Shown: positions 18,648-27,941 of the stretch, piece after piece
How positions within the stretch are numbered: position 1 is the stretch's first letter
Layout: the number at the start of each line of letters is the position of its first letter
Assembly: GCA_964607765.1 (NCBI GenBank)
Contig: CAZSNT010000035.1
Span: 1 to 64,000, forward strand
Length of the DNA: 64,000 nt
Reading direction: 5' to 3'
Source of the DNA: CAZSNT01 sp964607765
GTDB lineage: Bacteria > Verrucomicrobiota > Lentisphaeria > Oligosphaerales > JABHEG01
Notes under the pieces: generated by a model
Told to the model about the DNA's origin: nothing
Database searches by the model: none
Seen by the model: the letters and a program-made list of their open reading frames with translations, nothing else
Translations under genes and position numbers: made by a program

Positions 18648-21600
18648 ATGAAGACTAGAAGCATCCTCCACTCCTCTCTGATGGTTTGCGCATCTGTCGC
18701 ATGCTGCCGGACTGCCGGCGCGGCACACGTCACCTTCGAGCATGACGATGCCCTGGCGCACTGGCACGCTGACGAGGGCTCGTCGAGATTGCTCAGCACA
18801 GACACCTCCCGGTCCGGGAAGCGCAGCTTGGCCTGGACCTGGGCGAAAGAGCGGAGCGTCTTGACCTGGACTTCGCCGGGAAAGGGCGTCTTCGCCCAGC
18901 CAGGATCGACGTTCACGCTGTTCGTGTACAACCTCACCCCGATTAAAGAGCAGAAGCTGCAGTTCGAGATCGGGACCGCTGAGGCGACCCAGGCCTCGTT
19001 TGACTTCGGCCTGAACTACAAGGGCTGGCGGGTGCTGCACTTCCTGTACCATGACGACCTGCCCACGCGTCCTGACGCGTCCGCCGACACCTTGCGGATC
19101 ATCAGTCCGGCATCGGTCCCGGAAGGTCGCCTCTATTTCGACATCCTGGACACCGCCTCCCGGTACGGCAGTCAGCACGCCGGCGACTACCAGATGCCCT
19201 GGGTGGCCAACGTCGCTGCCGGCAAACGCGTCAACCATTGGGTCCGCAACTACCACAACGACCAGCTTCCCTATCCATTCGAGCCGTTCACCGCGGACGA
19301 CGTCACCGCCGAGATGCAGGCGGCGCTGAAGAAACTGCGAGATCACTACCTGCTCCCCTTGAAGCCGCCTGCGGCAACCGGCATCTCCGAGGAGCAGTAC
19401 CAGGGCGTCCTTCGCGACGTGGCGACCTTCGAGATCAAGCGCCGTGGTCCATTCATCACCGGGCGTCCGATCTGGCGGACCGCCAACGAGTTTCTGCACC
19501 TGGTCGAGGACCCGGTCATGGTGACGTCAAGAGGCCGGGGCCGCGGCGGAGTTGGGGTTGTAAACACGATGGGGCACGTGGCCTCGCTGTATTGCGCCGC
19601 CAAAGACCCCGAGCGGAAAGCTCACCTCAGGGAGATCTTCTTCCTGCTCTGCGACTACCTGGCAGAACAGGGGTGGTGCCACGGCAGTGCGGGCGTCCCT
19701 GAAGTCCACCACTTCAATGCCGGCCCGCTGGAAAGTCCCATTGTCCTGATGGAGGACGAGCTGAAAGCGACCGGACGCTACGAGAAACTGGTCAACACCT
19801 CCAAGTGGTACAAGCACTTCGGGCTGGCTCGCGACAGGGCCCCTCAGGGCAATGCGGACCAGTACGGCGGGAACTTGACGAATCTCTGTCGGCTGGCCGC
19901 CCTGTCAGGCGACCCGGTTACGCTGGCCAACGACTTCCGGACCATATCGAGATACGTGGGGGAATCCGTCTTCAGCGTGTCCGACGCCGACGGCTCTCTC
20001 TACCACCACAACATGGTGCATCCCGGATACACCTATTCCGCGATCCAGAACCTGGCCGCGACCGTGAACAGCTTCTCCCACACCCCCTTCCGCGTTTCAG
20101 CCAAAGGCCATGCCCGCATCAAGAAGGTTGTCTCCGTCATGACGCGCACTGCCTGGCCGGCGACGCCGCGCAGTCTGGCGCATCGCTGCATCGGGGCGAG
20201 GCCTTTCATGGCGGAGCGGACGACCCTGCGCATGGCGCTGGCGGGGACGCCGGACGGCGCCCGGCGCATCGACCCCGACATGGCAGGCCTTTACTTGAGC
20301 GTGATGGCTGCCCAGGGCAAGGAAGACGAACACACGCGCGACTTCCGCCAGCGGGGGATCGCGCCGGTCCCGCTCACCGGTCACGAGCGCCTGGCCAACG
20401 CGGTCTTTTCCAGCCACCGGCGCGACGACTGGCAGGTCGCGATCGGCGGCATGAGCAAGTACTACTTCGGTAATGAGTTCTACGGATGGGGCTGGACCCG
20501 GCATTGCCTGGCCCGCCATCTCAACACGGGGAATATCCAGGTACTCACCGAGCGGGAGCCGCAGCTCCCCACCGACGGCTGGGACCACAATCACTGGCCC
20601 GGGACGACCGCGCCACTCCTCTCAGAGGCGGAGCTCTACACCCATTGCGCCATGGTGCGGAACACCTCGGTGCTGGCCGGCAATTCGGCTTCCTCCCGCA
20701 ATGGTGTCTGGGGGATGGAATTGAGGCTTCCAGTGCAGCCGCCGGAGGCCGTGATCATCGACGACCCCAGAGTTCCCACGCTTGTGAGCAAGACGAACCC
20801 AAGGGGGTACAAGTCCGCGTTCTTCTTTGGTGAGCACATCATTCTCCTGGGCTCCGGCCTGTCCAGCGAGGTCGAGCAACGTCTGCACACCACGGTGTTG
20901 CAGAGCAGACTGTCGGACGGGGCCGAGCCCTTTGTGGTCAACGGCCAGGACCAGCTGTTTCCTTCGTCGCAGGCCCATGCGAACTCCGCGAAGTACCTGC
21001 TCGGCGACCGCCGCATTGCCTACTACATCCCCGAGGGGAACGACACGCTGGTGATCCGGCGCGGCGAGCAGGAGACGCTCTACTTTCTGCCCTCGGAGTA
21101 CAAGCCCGGCAAGGACGCCTACATGCAGAAAGTGATCAGCAACAAGGGCGGACCGGATCGAAGCCAGTTCGACATCAAGGACTTCGAGGTGACGAAGGGG
21201 AACTACAACCTGGCCTATTTCGACCATGGGAAGAATCCCCAGGGCGCCCGGTACGAGTTCGCCATGCTGATGAACGCCACAGCGGAGAGTGCGGCGGCAT
21301 TCACCGAGAATCCTGCCTACGAGGTGCTGCAGCATGACAACACGGCGCATGTCGTACGCCACAACTCGGGCGACACCGGGTACGCCATTTTCAAGGGCGA
21401 TGCGCCGCTGAATGGCGGAGTCCGCAGCGCGAACCGTCCGCTGTTCATCTTGGACGAGAACGGGGGCGGAGTCCGCGCCCTGTATATCGCCTCCAGCGAA
21501 CGGGACCGGCGCGACCCCATCGTCCTGGCGGTCGAGGGGACCTTCTCCCAGGTTGAGGGTGGCCGTATCCTGGCCGCGGATGGCGCTACGACGATGATCG

Positions 21601-21665
21601 AAATTCCATTCGTGCACAGCGTGGTCATTCCTGTACGTCTGAACAAAGGAGAGACTGCCGAATGA
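18648..21665 (+). CDS. Secreted PL8 chondroitinase ABC-like lyase, tandem copy 1
   Basis: A 1005-residue lyase with a signal peptide (about 1-25), an N-terminal jelly-roll (FEHDDALAHWHADEG), a helical catalytic toroid and beta-sandwiches. His454, Tyr461, Arg513 and Glu610 match the catalytic set of chondroitinase ABC I, and the His-to-Arg spacing of 59 is identical. It is a close paralogue of the gene at 23140, with a roughly 370-bp tract that looks identical. Its stop overlaps the next sulfatase start (ATGA). It probably cleaves a chondroitin, dermatan or related uronate polymer outside the cytoplasm; the exact substrate is unknown. Confidence 0.9.
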   Translation: MKTRSILHSSLMVCASVACCRTAGAAHVTFEHDDALAHWHADEGSSRLLSTDTSRSGKRSLAWTWAKERSVLTWTSPGKGVFAQPGSTFTLFVYNLTPIKEQKLQFEIGTAEATQASFDFGLNYKGWRVLHFLYHDDLPTRPDASADTLRIISPASVPEGRLYFDILDTASRYGSQHAGDYQMPWVANVAAGKRVNHWVRNYHNDQLPYPFEPFTADDVTAEMQAALKKLRDHYLLPLKPPAATGISEEQYQGVLRDVATFEIKRRGPFITGRPIWRTANEFLHLVEDPVMVTSRGRGRGGVGVVNTMGHVASLYCAAKDPERKAHLREIFFLLCDYLAEQGWCHGSAGVPEVHHFNAGPLESPIVLMEDELKATGRYEKLVNTSKWYKHFGLARDRAPQGNADQYGGNLTNLCRLAALSGDPVTLANDFRTISRYVGESVFSVSDADGSLYHHNMVHPGYTYSAIQNLAATVNSFSHTPFRVSAKGHARIKKVVSVMTRTAWPATPRSLAHRCIGARPFMAERTTLRMALAGTPDGARRIDPDMAGLYLSVMAAQGKEDEHTRDFRQRGIAPVPLTGHERLANAVFSSHRRDDWQVAIGGMSKYYFGNEFYGWGWTRHCLARHLNTGNIQVLTEREPQLPTDGWDHNHWPGTTAPLLSEAELYTHCAMVRNTSVLAGNSASSRNGVWGMELRLPVQPPEAVIIDDPRVPTLVSKTNPRGYKSAFFFGEHIILLGSGLSSEVEQRLHTTVLQSRLSDGAEPFVVNGQDQLFPSSQAHANSAKYLLGDRRIAYYIPEGNDTLVIRRGEQETLYFLPSEYKPGKDAYMQKVISNKGGPDRSQFDIKDFEVTKGNYNLAYFDHGKNPQGARYEFAMLMNATAESAAAFTENPAYEVLQHDNTAHVVRHNSGDTGYAIFKGDAPLNGGVRSANRPLFILDENGGGVRALYIASSERDRRDPIVLAVEGTFSQVEGGRILAADGATTMIEIPFVHSVVIPVRLNKGETAE

Positions 21666-23143
21666 GCGGACTAGCCGGACCAGTGTTTCCGAAGACGGTT
21701 GGGGCGGGCCCCGCGGCCAGTGAGGAGCAGCAGGTGAGAAATGTGGTGCTCGTGTACGTGGACGACCTCAGGCCGGAGATCAACTGCTATGGCAGGAGCA
21801 AACTGATCACGCCGAACCTGGACAGGCTTGCGGCGCGGTCAATCGTCTTTGACAAGGCCTACTGCCAGATCCCCGTCTGTATGCCTTCGAGGGTCAGCAC
21901 GCTCAGCGGAATGTACCCACGCAGCGTGAGGCAACACCGCTTGCGCAATCTCCTCCCGGAAGGGAACCCGTCGCTTCCCGGCCACTTCAAGGCAAATGGC
22001 TACGACACGATCTCGATCGGGAAAGTCTATCATGCCAACGACGATGATCCGGAATCATGGACGAAACGGTACACGCACACGTTCCATGAGCAGGAGCTGG
22101 TCTGTCACGGGTACTGTTCCGGGTATCAGCTGAAAGAAAACCTGGACGGCAGGAGGCTCGCGAAGACCCGCCGCAACACGTCTGCACTCACCGAGTGTGT
22201 GGACGCTCCAGACAGCGCCTACCCGGATGCAGAGTCGGCGGACAAGGCGGTTGCCGACATTGAGGCGTACAGCAAGTCGGACACCCCTCTCTTCCTCGCG
22301 GTAGGATTCTACCGCCCGCACCTTCCGTGGGCTGTGCCCAAGAAGTACTGGGACTTGTACAAGCGCGAAGAAATCGACCTGGCGCAGAGCCAGTTCCTCC
22401 CCAAAGGAGCCATCAGCCGCAACTGTTGGGGCGACTTGATGCACTACGGCGACGAAGTCGTGAACGCCGCAGACGCGCAACGTACAGACTTGGATGCGAA
22501 GACCTTCCCTCTTCTGCCCGAGGACAAGCAGCGTGAGCTCGTTCACGGCTACTGGGCCTCTGTCAGCTTCCTCGACGCGCAGGTCGGGCGAGTGCTCGAC
22601 GCTCTGGACGAGACGGGGATGGCCGACAACACGATGGTCGTTCTGGCCAGCGACAATGGCTGGCACTTGGGAGAACACTTGCTGTGGTCGAAATGCAGCA
22701 ACTACGAGGAGTCCGCGAGGGTCCCGTTGATGATCGCAGCGCCTGGAATCGCGGGCGGGAAGAAGACTGGGGCGGTGGCTGAGTTGGTGGACCTGTATCC
22801 AACCCTGTGTGAGTTTGCAGGCCTGCCGCTGCCCGGTCATCTCGAGGGAGTCAGCATGATGCCGCTGCTGCAGGATCCGTCGCGAGAATGGCGGAAGGCG
22901 GCATTTCACATCTGGGGCGGAGCACGTTCCATGCGGACGGAGAGATATCGCCTCACCGTCTACGACGAGCCGATGCCGGATGGCAACGGCTTCCAGTTGC
23001 CGGGCAACGGGCGCTATGAACTGTATGACTATGAAACCGACCCGGACGGCAATGTGAATATTGCTGAAGACCCGAAGAACAGGGCGTTGCTGAGTGAGCT
23101 CATTGAGCAGATGGACGCCGGCTGGGAAGGAGCCCGACCATGA
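21662..23143 (+). CDS. Sulfatase, iduronate-2-sulfatase-like (CMPSR)
   Basis: A 493-residue sulfatase whose opening VLVYVDDLRPEINCYG and motif CMPSRVSTLSG follow the iduronate-2-sulfatase subfamily. Cys73 is the formylglycine precursor. Other family cues are GHFKANGYDTISIGKVYH and the late ASDNGWHLGEH. No signal peptide is visible: the first 30 residues are Gly/Ala/Glu rich rather than hydrophobic. It is sandwiched between two near-duplicate PL8 lyases with 4-bp overlaps on both sides, so the three are translated as one unit. A 2-O-sulfo-uronate substrate would fit both subfamily and context but is inferred. Confidence 0.87.
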   Translation: MSGLAGPVFPKTVGAGPAASEEQQVRNVVLVYVDDLRPEINCYGRSKLITPNLDRLAARSIVFDKAYCQIPVCMPSRVSTLSGMYPRSVRQHRLRNLLPEGNPSLPGHFKANGYDTISIGKVYHANDDDPESWTKRYTHTFHEQELVCHGYCSGYQLKENLDGRRLAKTRRNTSALTECVDAPDSAYPDAESADKAVADIEAYSKSDTPLFLAVGFYRPHLPWAVPKKYWDLYKREEIDLAQSQFLPKGAISRNCWGDLMHYGDEVVNAADAQRTDLDAKTFPLLPEDKQRELVHGYWASVSFLDAQVGRVLDALDETGMADNTMVVLASDNGWHLGEHLLWSKCSNYEESARVPLMIAAPGIAGGKKTGAVAELVDLYPTLCEFAGLPLPGHLEGVSMMPLLQDPSREWRKAAFHIWGGARSMRTERYRLTVYDEPMPDGNGFQLPGNGRYELYDYETDPDGNVNIAEDPKNRALLSELIEQMDAGWEGARP

Positions 23144-26100
23144 GACGACTGCACTGTTTTGCCTTGTTGGCCGTAGCCGTGTTGGCAGGTTGGCAGACCA
23201 GCGCCGAGGAGAGCGTTGGCCGCGGGAAGAAGGACGCGGCGCCGACCTTGCGGCCCGTGCGACCGGGACACGAGAGCTTCGAGCATGACGACGCGCTGGC
23301 GCACTGGCACGCTGACGAGGGCTCGTCGAGAGAGCTCAGCGCGGACACCTCCCGGTCCGGGAAGCGCAGTCTGGCCTGGACCTGGACGAAAGAGCGGAGC
23401 GTCCTGACCTGGACCTCGCCGCAGAAGGGCGTCTTCGCCCAGCCAAGATCGACGTTCACGCTGTTCGTGTACAACCTCACCCCGATCAAGGAGCAGAAGC
23501 TGCAGTTCGAGATCGGGACCGCTGAGGCGACCCAGGCCTCATTTGACTTCGGCCTCAACTACAAGGGCTGGCGGGTGCTGCACTTCCTGTACCATGGCGA
23601 CCTGCCCACGCGTCCCGACGCGTCCGCCGACACCTTGCGGATCATCAGCCCGGCATCGGTCCCGGAAGGTCGCCTCTATTTCGACATCCTGGATACCACC
23701 TCCCGCTACGGCAGTCAGCACGCCGGCGATTACCAGATGCCCTGGGTGGCCAACGTCGCTGCCGGCAAACGCGTCAACCATTGGGTCCGCAACTACCACA
23801 ACGACCAGCTTCCCTATCCATTCGAGCCGTTCACCGCGGACGACGTCACCGCCGAGATGCAGGCGGCGCTGAAGAAACTGCGAGATCACTACCTGCTCCC
23901 CTTGAAGCCGCCTGCGGCAACCGGCATCTCCGAGGAGCAGTACCAGGGCGTCCTTCGCGACGTGGCGACCTTCGAGATCAAGCGCCGTGGTCCATTCATC
24001 ACCGGGCGTCCGATCTGGCGGACCGCCAACGAGTTTCTGCACCTGGTCGAGGACCCGGTCATGGTGACGTCAAGAGGCCGGGGCCGCGGCGGAGTTGGGG
24101 TCGTGAACGCGATGGGGGATGTGGCCTCGCTGTATTGCGCCGCCAAAGACCCCGAGCGGAAAGCGCACCTCAAGGAGACCTTCTTTCTGCTCTGCGACTA
24201 CCTGGCAGAACAGGGGTGGTGCCACGGCAGCGCGGGCGTCCCTGAGGTCCACCACTTCAATGCCGGCCCGCTGGAAAGCCCCATCGTCCTGATGGAGGAC
24301 GAGCTGAAGGCGACCGGACGCTACGAGAAGCTGGTCAACACCTCCAAGTGGTACAAGCACTTCGGGCTGGCTCGCGACGAGGCCCCCCATGGCAATGCGG
24401 ACCAGTACGGCGCGAACTTGACGAATCTCTGTCGGCTGGCGGCTTTGTCAGGCGACCCGGTCACGCTGGCCAACGACTTCCGGACCATCTCAAGATACGT
24501 GGGGGAATCCATCTTCACCGTGTCCGACGCCGACGGCTCTCTTTATCACCACAGCATGGTGCATCCCGGATACACCTACTCCGCGATCCGGAACCTGGCC
24601 GCGACCGTGAACAGCTTCTCCCACACCCCCTTCCGCGTTGCAGCCAAAGGGCATGCCCGCATCAAGAAGATCGTCTCCGTCATGACGCGCACTGCCTGGC
24701 CGGCGACGCCGCGCAGTCTGGCGCACCGCTGCATCGGCATGAAGCCCTTCATGGCCGAACAGACGACCCTGCACATGGCGCTGGCGGGGACGCCGGACGG
24801 CGCCCGGCGCATCGACCCCGACATGGCGGGGCTTTACCTGACCGTGATGGCTGCCCAAGGCAAGGAAGACGAGCACACGCGCGATTTCCGCCAGCAGGGG
24901 ATCAAGCCGGTCCCGCTCACCGGCCACGATCGCCTGGCCAACGCGGTCTTCTCCAGCCATCGGCGCGACGGCTGGCAGGTCGCGGTCGGCGGCATGAACA
25001 AGTACTTCACCGGCAACGAGTTCTACGGATGGAACTGGAGCCGCCACTGCCTTGCCCGGCATCTCAACAAGGGCAGCATCCAGGTGCTGACCGAGAGGGA
25101 GCTCCAGGTCCCCACCGACGGCTGGGACCACAATCACTGGCCCGGGACGACCGCACCGGTTCTCCCGGAAGAGAAGCTCTACAGGCAGTACGGCGCGATG
25201 AAGAGCTACAGCACGCTTGGCGGCAATACAGCTTCAGCCCGGAACGGGGTCTGGGGGATGGAATTGGACTTCCGCGAGATACCCAGCTTGCGAGTCCGGG
25301 GCCGCAAGTCCGCATTCTTCTTCGGGGAGCATGTCATTTTTCTGGGCTCCGGCCTGTCGAGCGAAGATGGGCAAGGTCTTCATACCACGATCCTGCAAAA
25401 CAGGCTGTCGGACGGGGGCGAGCCGTTTTTGGTCAGCGGCGTCGGGCAGGCGTTTCCTTCTGCGCAGACCTACCCGGATGGCGCGCGCTTCCTGCTCGGC
25501 GATCGGCGCATCGCCTATTACATCCCGGCAGGAAACGACCCGTTGACGGTACAACGCGGCGAGCAGGAGACGCTGTACTTCCTGCCCTCGGAGTACAAGC
25601 CCGGCAAAGACGCCTACATGGAGAAAGTGATCCACAACAAGCGGGGACCGGATCGAAGCCAGTTCGACGTCGAGGATTTCAATGTCACCCGCGGCAACTA
25701 CAACCTGGCCTACTTCGACCACGGAGAAAACGTCCAGGGGGGCCGGTACGAATTTGCCATGCTCATGGACGCCACTGCGGAGAGCGCAGCGGCGTTTACC
25801 CGAAGTCCTGCCTACGAGGTCCTCCAGCACGATGACGCGGCGCATATCGTGCGGCATGACTGCGGCGACACAGGCTATGCGGTGTTTGAGGGCGGTGCGC
25901 CGCTCAATGGCGAAGTCCGCAACTCGAACCGTCCGGTGTTCATTCTGGACGAAGAGCGGGGCGACTCCCGCACCCTCTACATCGCCTCCAGCGAACGGGA
26001 CCGCCCCGACCCCGTCGTCCTGGACATCGCGGGGACCTTTGCCGAGATCCGCGGCGGCAAGATTCTGTCCACCCATGGCGACACGACACGGATCGAGGCG

Positions 26101-26145
26101 CCCTTCGTACACAGCGTTGTCATCCGCGTGGGGCTCAGCCGATGA
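23140..26145 (+). CDS. Secreted PL8 chondroitinase ABC-like lyase, tandem copy 2
   Basis: A 1001-residue paralogue of the lyase at 18648, with its own signal peptide (LLAVAVLAGWQTSAEE). Catalytic residues by alignment are His471, Tyr478, Arg530 and Glu627. Long stretches are the same as copy 1 at protein level, while the first 40 residues, the region around residues 690-730 and the C-terminal domain differ. It starts inside the stop of the sulfatase (ATGA) and ends inside the start of the GH29 gene (ATGA). Duplication followed by partial sequence exchange is the simplest reading. Confidence 0.9.
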   Translation: MRRLHCFALLAVAVLAGWQTSAEESVGRGKKDAAPTLRPVRPGHESFEHDDALAHWHADEGSSRELSADTSRSGKRSLAWTWTKERSVLTWTSPQKGVFAQPRSTFTLFVYNLTPIKEQKLQFEIGTAEATQASFDFGLNYKGWRVLHFLYHGDLPTRPDASADTLRIISPASVPEGRLYFDILDTTSRYGSQHAGDYQMPWVANVAAGKRVNHWVRNYHNDQLPYPFEPFTADDVTAEMQAALKKLRDHYLLPLKPPAATGISEEQYQGVLRDVATFEIKRRGPFITGRPIWRTANEFLHLVEDPVMVTSRGRGRGGVGVVNAMGDVASLYCAAKDPERKAHLKETFFLLCDYLAEQGWCHGSAGVPEVHHFNAGPLESPIVLMEDELKATGRYEKLVNTSKWYKHFGLARDEAPHGNADQYGANLTNLCRLAALSGDPVTLANDFRTISRYVGESIFTVSDADGSLYHHSMVHPGYTYSAIRNLAATVNSFSHTPFRVAAKGHARIKKIVSVMTRTAWPATPRSLAHRCIGMKPFMAEQTTLHMALAGTPDGARRIDPDMAGLYLTVMAAQGKEDEHTRDFRQQGIKPVPLTGHDRLANAVFSSHRRDGWQVAVGGMNKYFTGNEFYGWNWSRHCLARHLNKGSIQVLTERELQVPTDGWDHNHWPGTTAPVLPEEKLYRQYGAMKSYSTLGGNTASARNGVWGMELDFREIPSLRVRGRKSAFFFGEHVIFLGSGLSSEDGQGLHTTILQNRLSDGGEPFLVSGVGQAFPSAQTYPDGARFLLGDRRIAYYIPAGNDPLTVQRGEQETLYFLPSEYKPGKDAYMEKVIHNKRGPDRSQFDVEDFNVTRGNYNLAYFDHGENVQGGRYEFAMLMDATAESAAAFTRSPAYEVLQHDDAAHIVRHDCGDTGYAVFEGGAPLNGEVRNSNRPVFILDEERGDSRTLYIASSERDRPDPVVLDIAGTFAEIRGGKILSTHGDTTRIEAPFVHSVVIRVGLSR

Positions 26146-27941
26146 CGACCCACACCACACCCGCCGACAGACTCGCCTGGTGGCGCGAGGCCCGTTTCGG
26201 CATGTTCATCCACTGGGGACTGTATGCGATCCCCGCCGGCGAATGGAAGGGCAAACGCATCAAGGGCCTCGGGGTATGGCTCCAGAAACAGGCGCGCATT
26301 CCCCATCCTGAGTACGCAGAGCTCGCAGGGCAGTTCAACCCCGTGGACTTCGACGCCGACTTCATCGCCAAACTCGCACACGACGCAGGCATGCGCTATC
26401 TGGTCTTCACTGCCAAGCACCATGACGGCTTTGCCATGTACCACTCCCGCGTCGATCCCTTCAACATCACGGAGGCGTCCCCGTTCGGTCGCGACCCGAC
26501 CGCCGAACTGGCCGCGGCCTGCCATCGACACGGGCTCACCTTTTGCCTGTACTACTCGCAGGATCTCGACTGGGCGCATCCCGACGGCGGCGGCAACGAC
26601 TGGGACTACGCCCCGGAATCCAAGTCCTTCGAGACCTACTTCAGGGACAAGTGCCTCCCGCAGGTCGAGGAGCTTCTCACCCGCTACGGTCCCATCGGCT
26701 TGATGTGGTTCGACATGGCAACCAACATCACCCGCGAACAGAGCATCCGCCTGAGAGACCTGGTCCACCAACTCCAGCCCGATTGTCTGGTCAGCGGTCG
26801 CGTCGGTCACGGTGTGGGCGACTACGGCTCGTTGGGCGACAACCAGTTGCCGTTGGGCACGCCCGAGGGCGACTGGGAAACCCCCGCCACCCTCAACGAC
26901 TCCTGGGGCTTCAAGCACTACGACCACAACTGGCGCGCGCCCGACGCGATCGTCGGCGCCATTGTGGACACTGCCGAGAAGGGCGTCAACTACCTGCTCA
27001 ACATCGGCCCCGACGACGCCGGCGCCGTACCGCCGCCCAGCGTGGACATCCTTCGTCGCACGGCGGACTGGATGATCGTCCACGGCGAAGCGATTCACGG
27101 CACTGCCGCGAATCCCTGGAACTGCGAGTTCTCCTGGGGGCGCGTGACCGTCAAGGGCACGAGACTGTACCTGTTCTTCCGCGACTGGCCGGGCTCCGCG
27201 TTCGAGCTCCGGGGGCTGACCACCGAGGTCGCGAGCGCGGCTGTGTTGGGCGGCACTGCAATCGGCTGTCAGCAAAGAATGGTGGGCGACACGCCCGTCC
27301 TCAGCCTGACGTTGCCTGGCACAGCCCCTGCGAAGCCCATATCGGTCGTCAGGCTGACGTGCGCCGGCCCGCCCGCGGTCATCGCCGGTTGCTGCCAGCA
27401 GAGCGACGGAACGCTGACCTTGCCGCCGCAACTTGCCACGCCCCACCTGCACAGTGCGCCGATCTCGCGCGAGGCCGTCGGCCTGGGCGGCGCGCTCGCC
27501 GCCGCGGAAGCAGCCGAAGCACAGAACGAAGTCAGGGCCGGTCCGCGCATGGGCGTCGGGCCATCCGGGGTCGTCGAGAACTGGTACAGCGAGGACGACT
27601 ACCTCACCTGGACCTGCCACATCCTCCAGCCCGGAACCCACGAGGTGTCCTTGCAGACCATGGCGCGCAAGTACCAGCCGTGGGAAGGCGGTCACGACGT
27701 GGTGGTGGAACTGGCAGGGCAACGCATTGCCGCCAGCGTCCAGGACCACGCTCGCTTGCACACCTTGCGCAATCAGCACTTCGAGGAAGCGCTCTCGCGT
27801 CTGGGCACGCTGACGATCGACGCGGTCGGGACCTACGAGCTCACCCTGCGCGCCTCCCACATCAACCCGACCATCGACCACGGCCTCTGCGTCTCACGCC
27901 TGGCTCTGTGGTCCCTGGCGCCGACATCGGAGAGACCATGA
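26142..27941 (+). CDS. Alpha-L-fucosidase, GH29, copy 2
   Basis: A 599-residue GH29 fucosidase closely related to the one at 3734: WWREARFGMFIHWGLYAIP, AKHHDGFAMY and LMWFD with Asp191 as the nucleophile. A C-terminal region of about 270 residues follows the barrel and probably forms beta-sandwiches. No signal peptide is present. Both ends overlap neighbours by 4 bp, linking it to the lyase upstream and the GH95-like gene downstream. Having two fucosidase families side by side implies more than one fucose linkage, or different sulfation states, in the substrate. Confidence 0.9.
   Translation: MTTHTTPADRLAWWREARFGMFIHWGLYAIPAGEWKGKRIKGLGVWLQKQARIPHPEYAELAGQFNPVDFDADFIAKLAHDAGMRYLVFTAKHHDGFAMYHSRVDPFNITEASPFGRDPTAELAAACHRHGLTFCLYYSQDLDWAHPDGGGNDWDYAPESKSFETYFRDKCLPQVEELLTRYGPIGLMWFDMATNITREQSIRLRDLVHQLQPDCLVSGRVGHGVGDYGSLGDNQLPLGTPEGDWETPATLNDSWGFKHYDHNWRAPDAIVGAIVDTAEKGVNYLLNIGPDDAGAVPPPSVDILRRTADWMIVHGEAIHGTAANPWNCEFSWGRVTVKGTRLYLFFRDWPGSAFELRGLTTEVASAAVLGGTAIGCQQRMVGDTPVLSLTLPGTAPAKPISVVRLTCAGPPAVIAGCCQQSDGTLTLPPQLATPHLHSAPISREAVGLGGALAAAEAAEAQNEVRAGPRMGVGPSGVVENWYSEDDYLTWTCHILQPGTHEVSLQTMARKYQPWEGGHDVVVELAGQRIAASVQDHARLHTLRNQHFEEALSRLGTLTIDAVGTYELTLRASHINPTIDHGLCVSRLALWSLAPTSERP

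Noticed and set aside
25977..27881. Minus-strand open frame of 634 codons
   Set aside because: It is antisense to the GH29 gene, with no recognisable domain.
26543..27937. Upstream extension of the GH95-like frame
   Set aside because: The extra residues are the GH29 gene read in another frame. The ATGA overlap at 27938 is the natural start.
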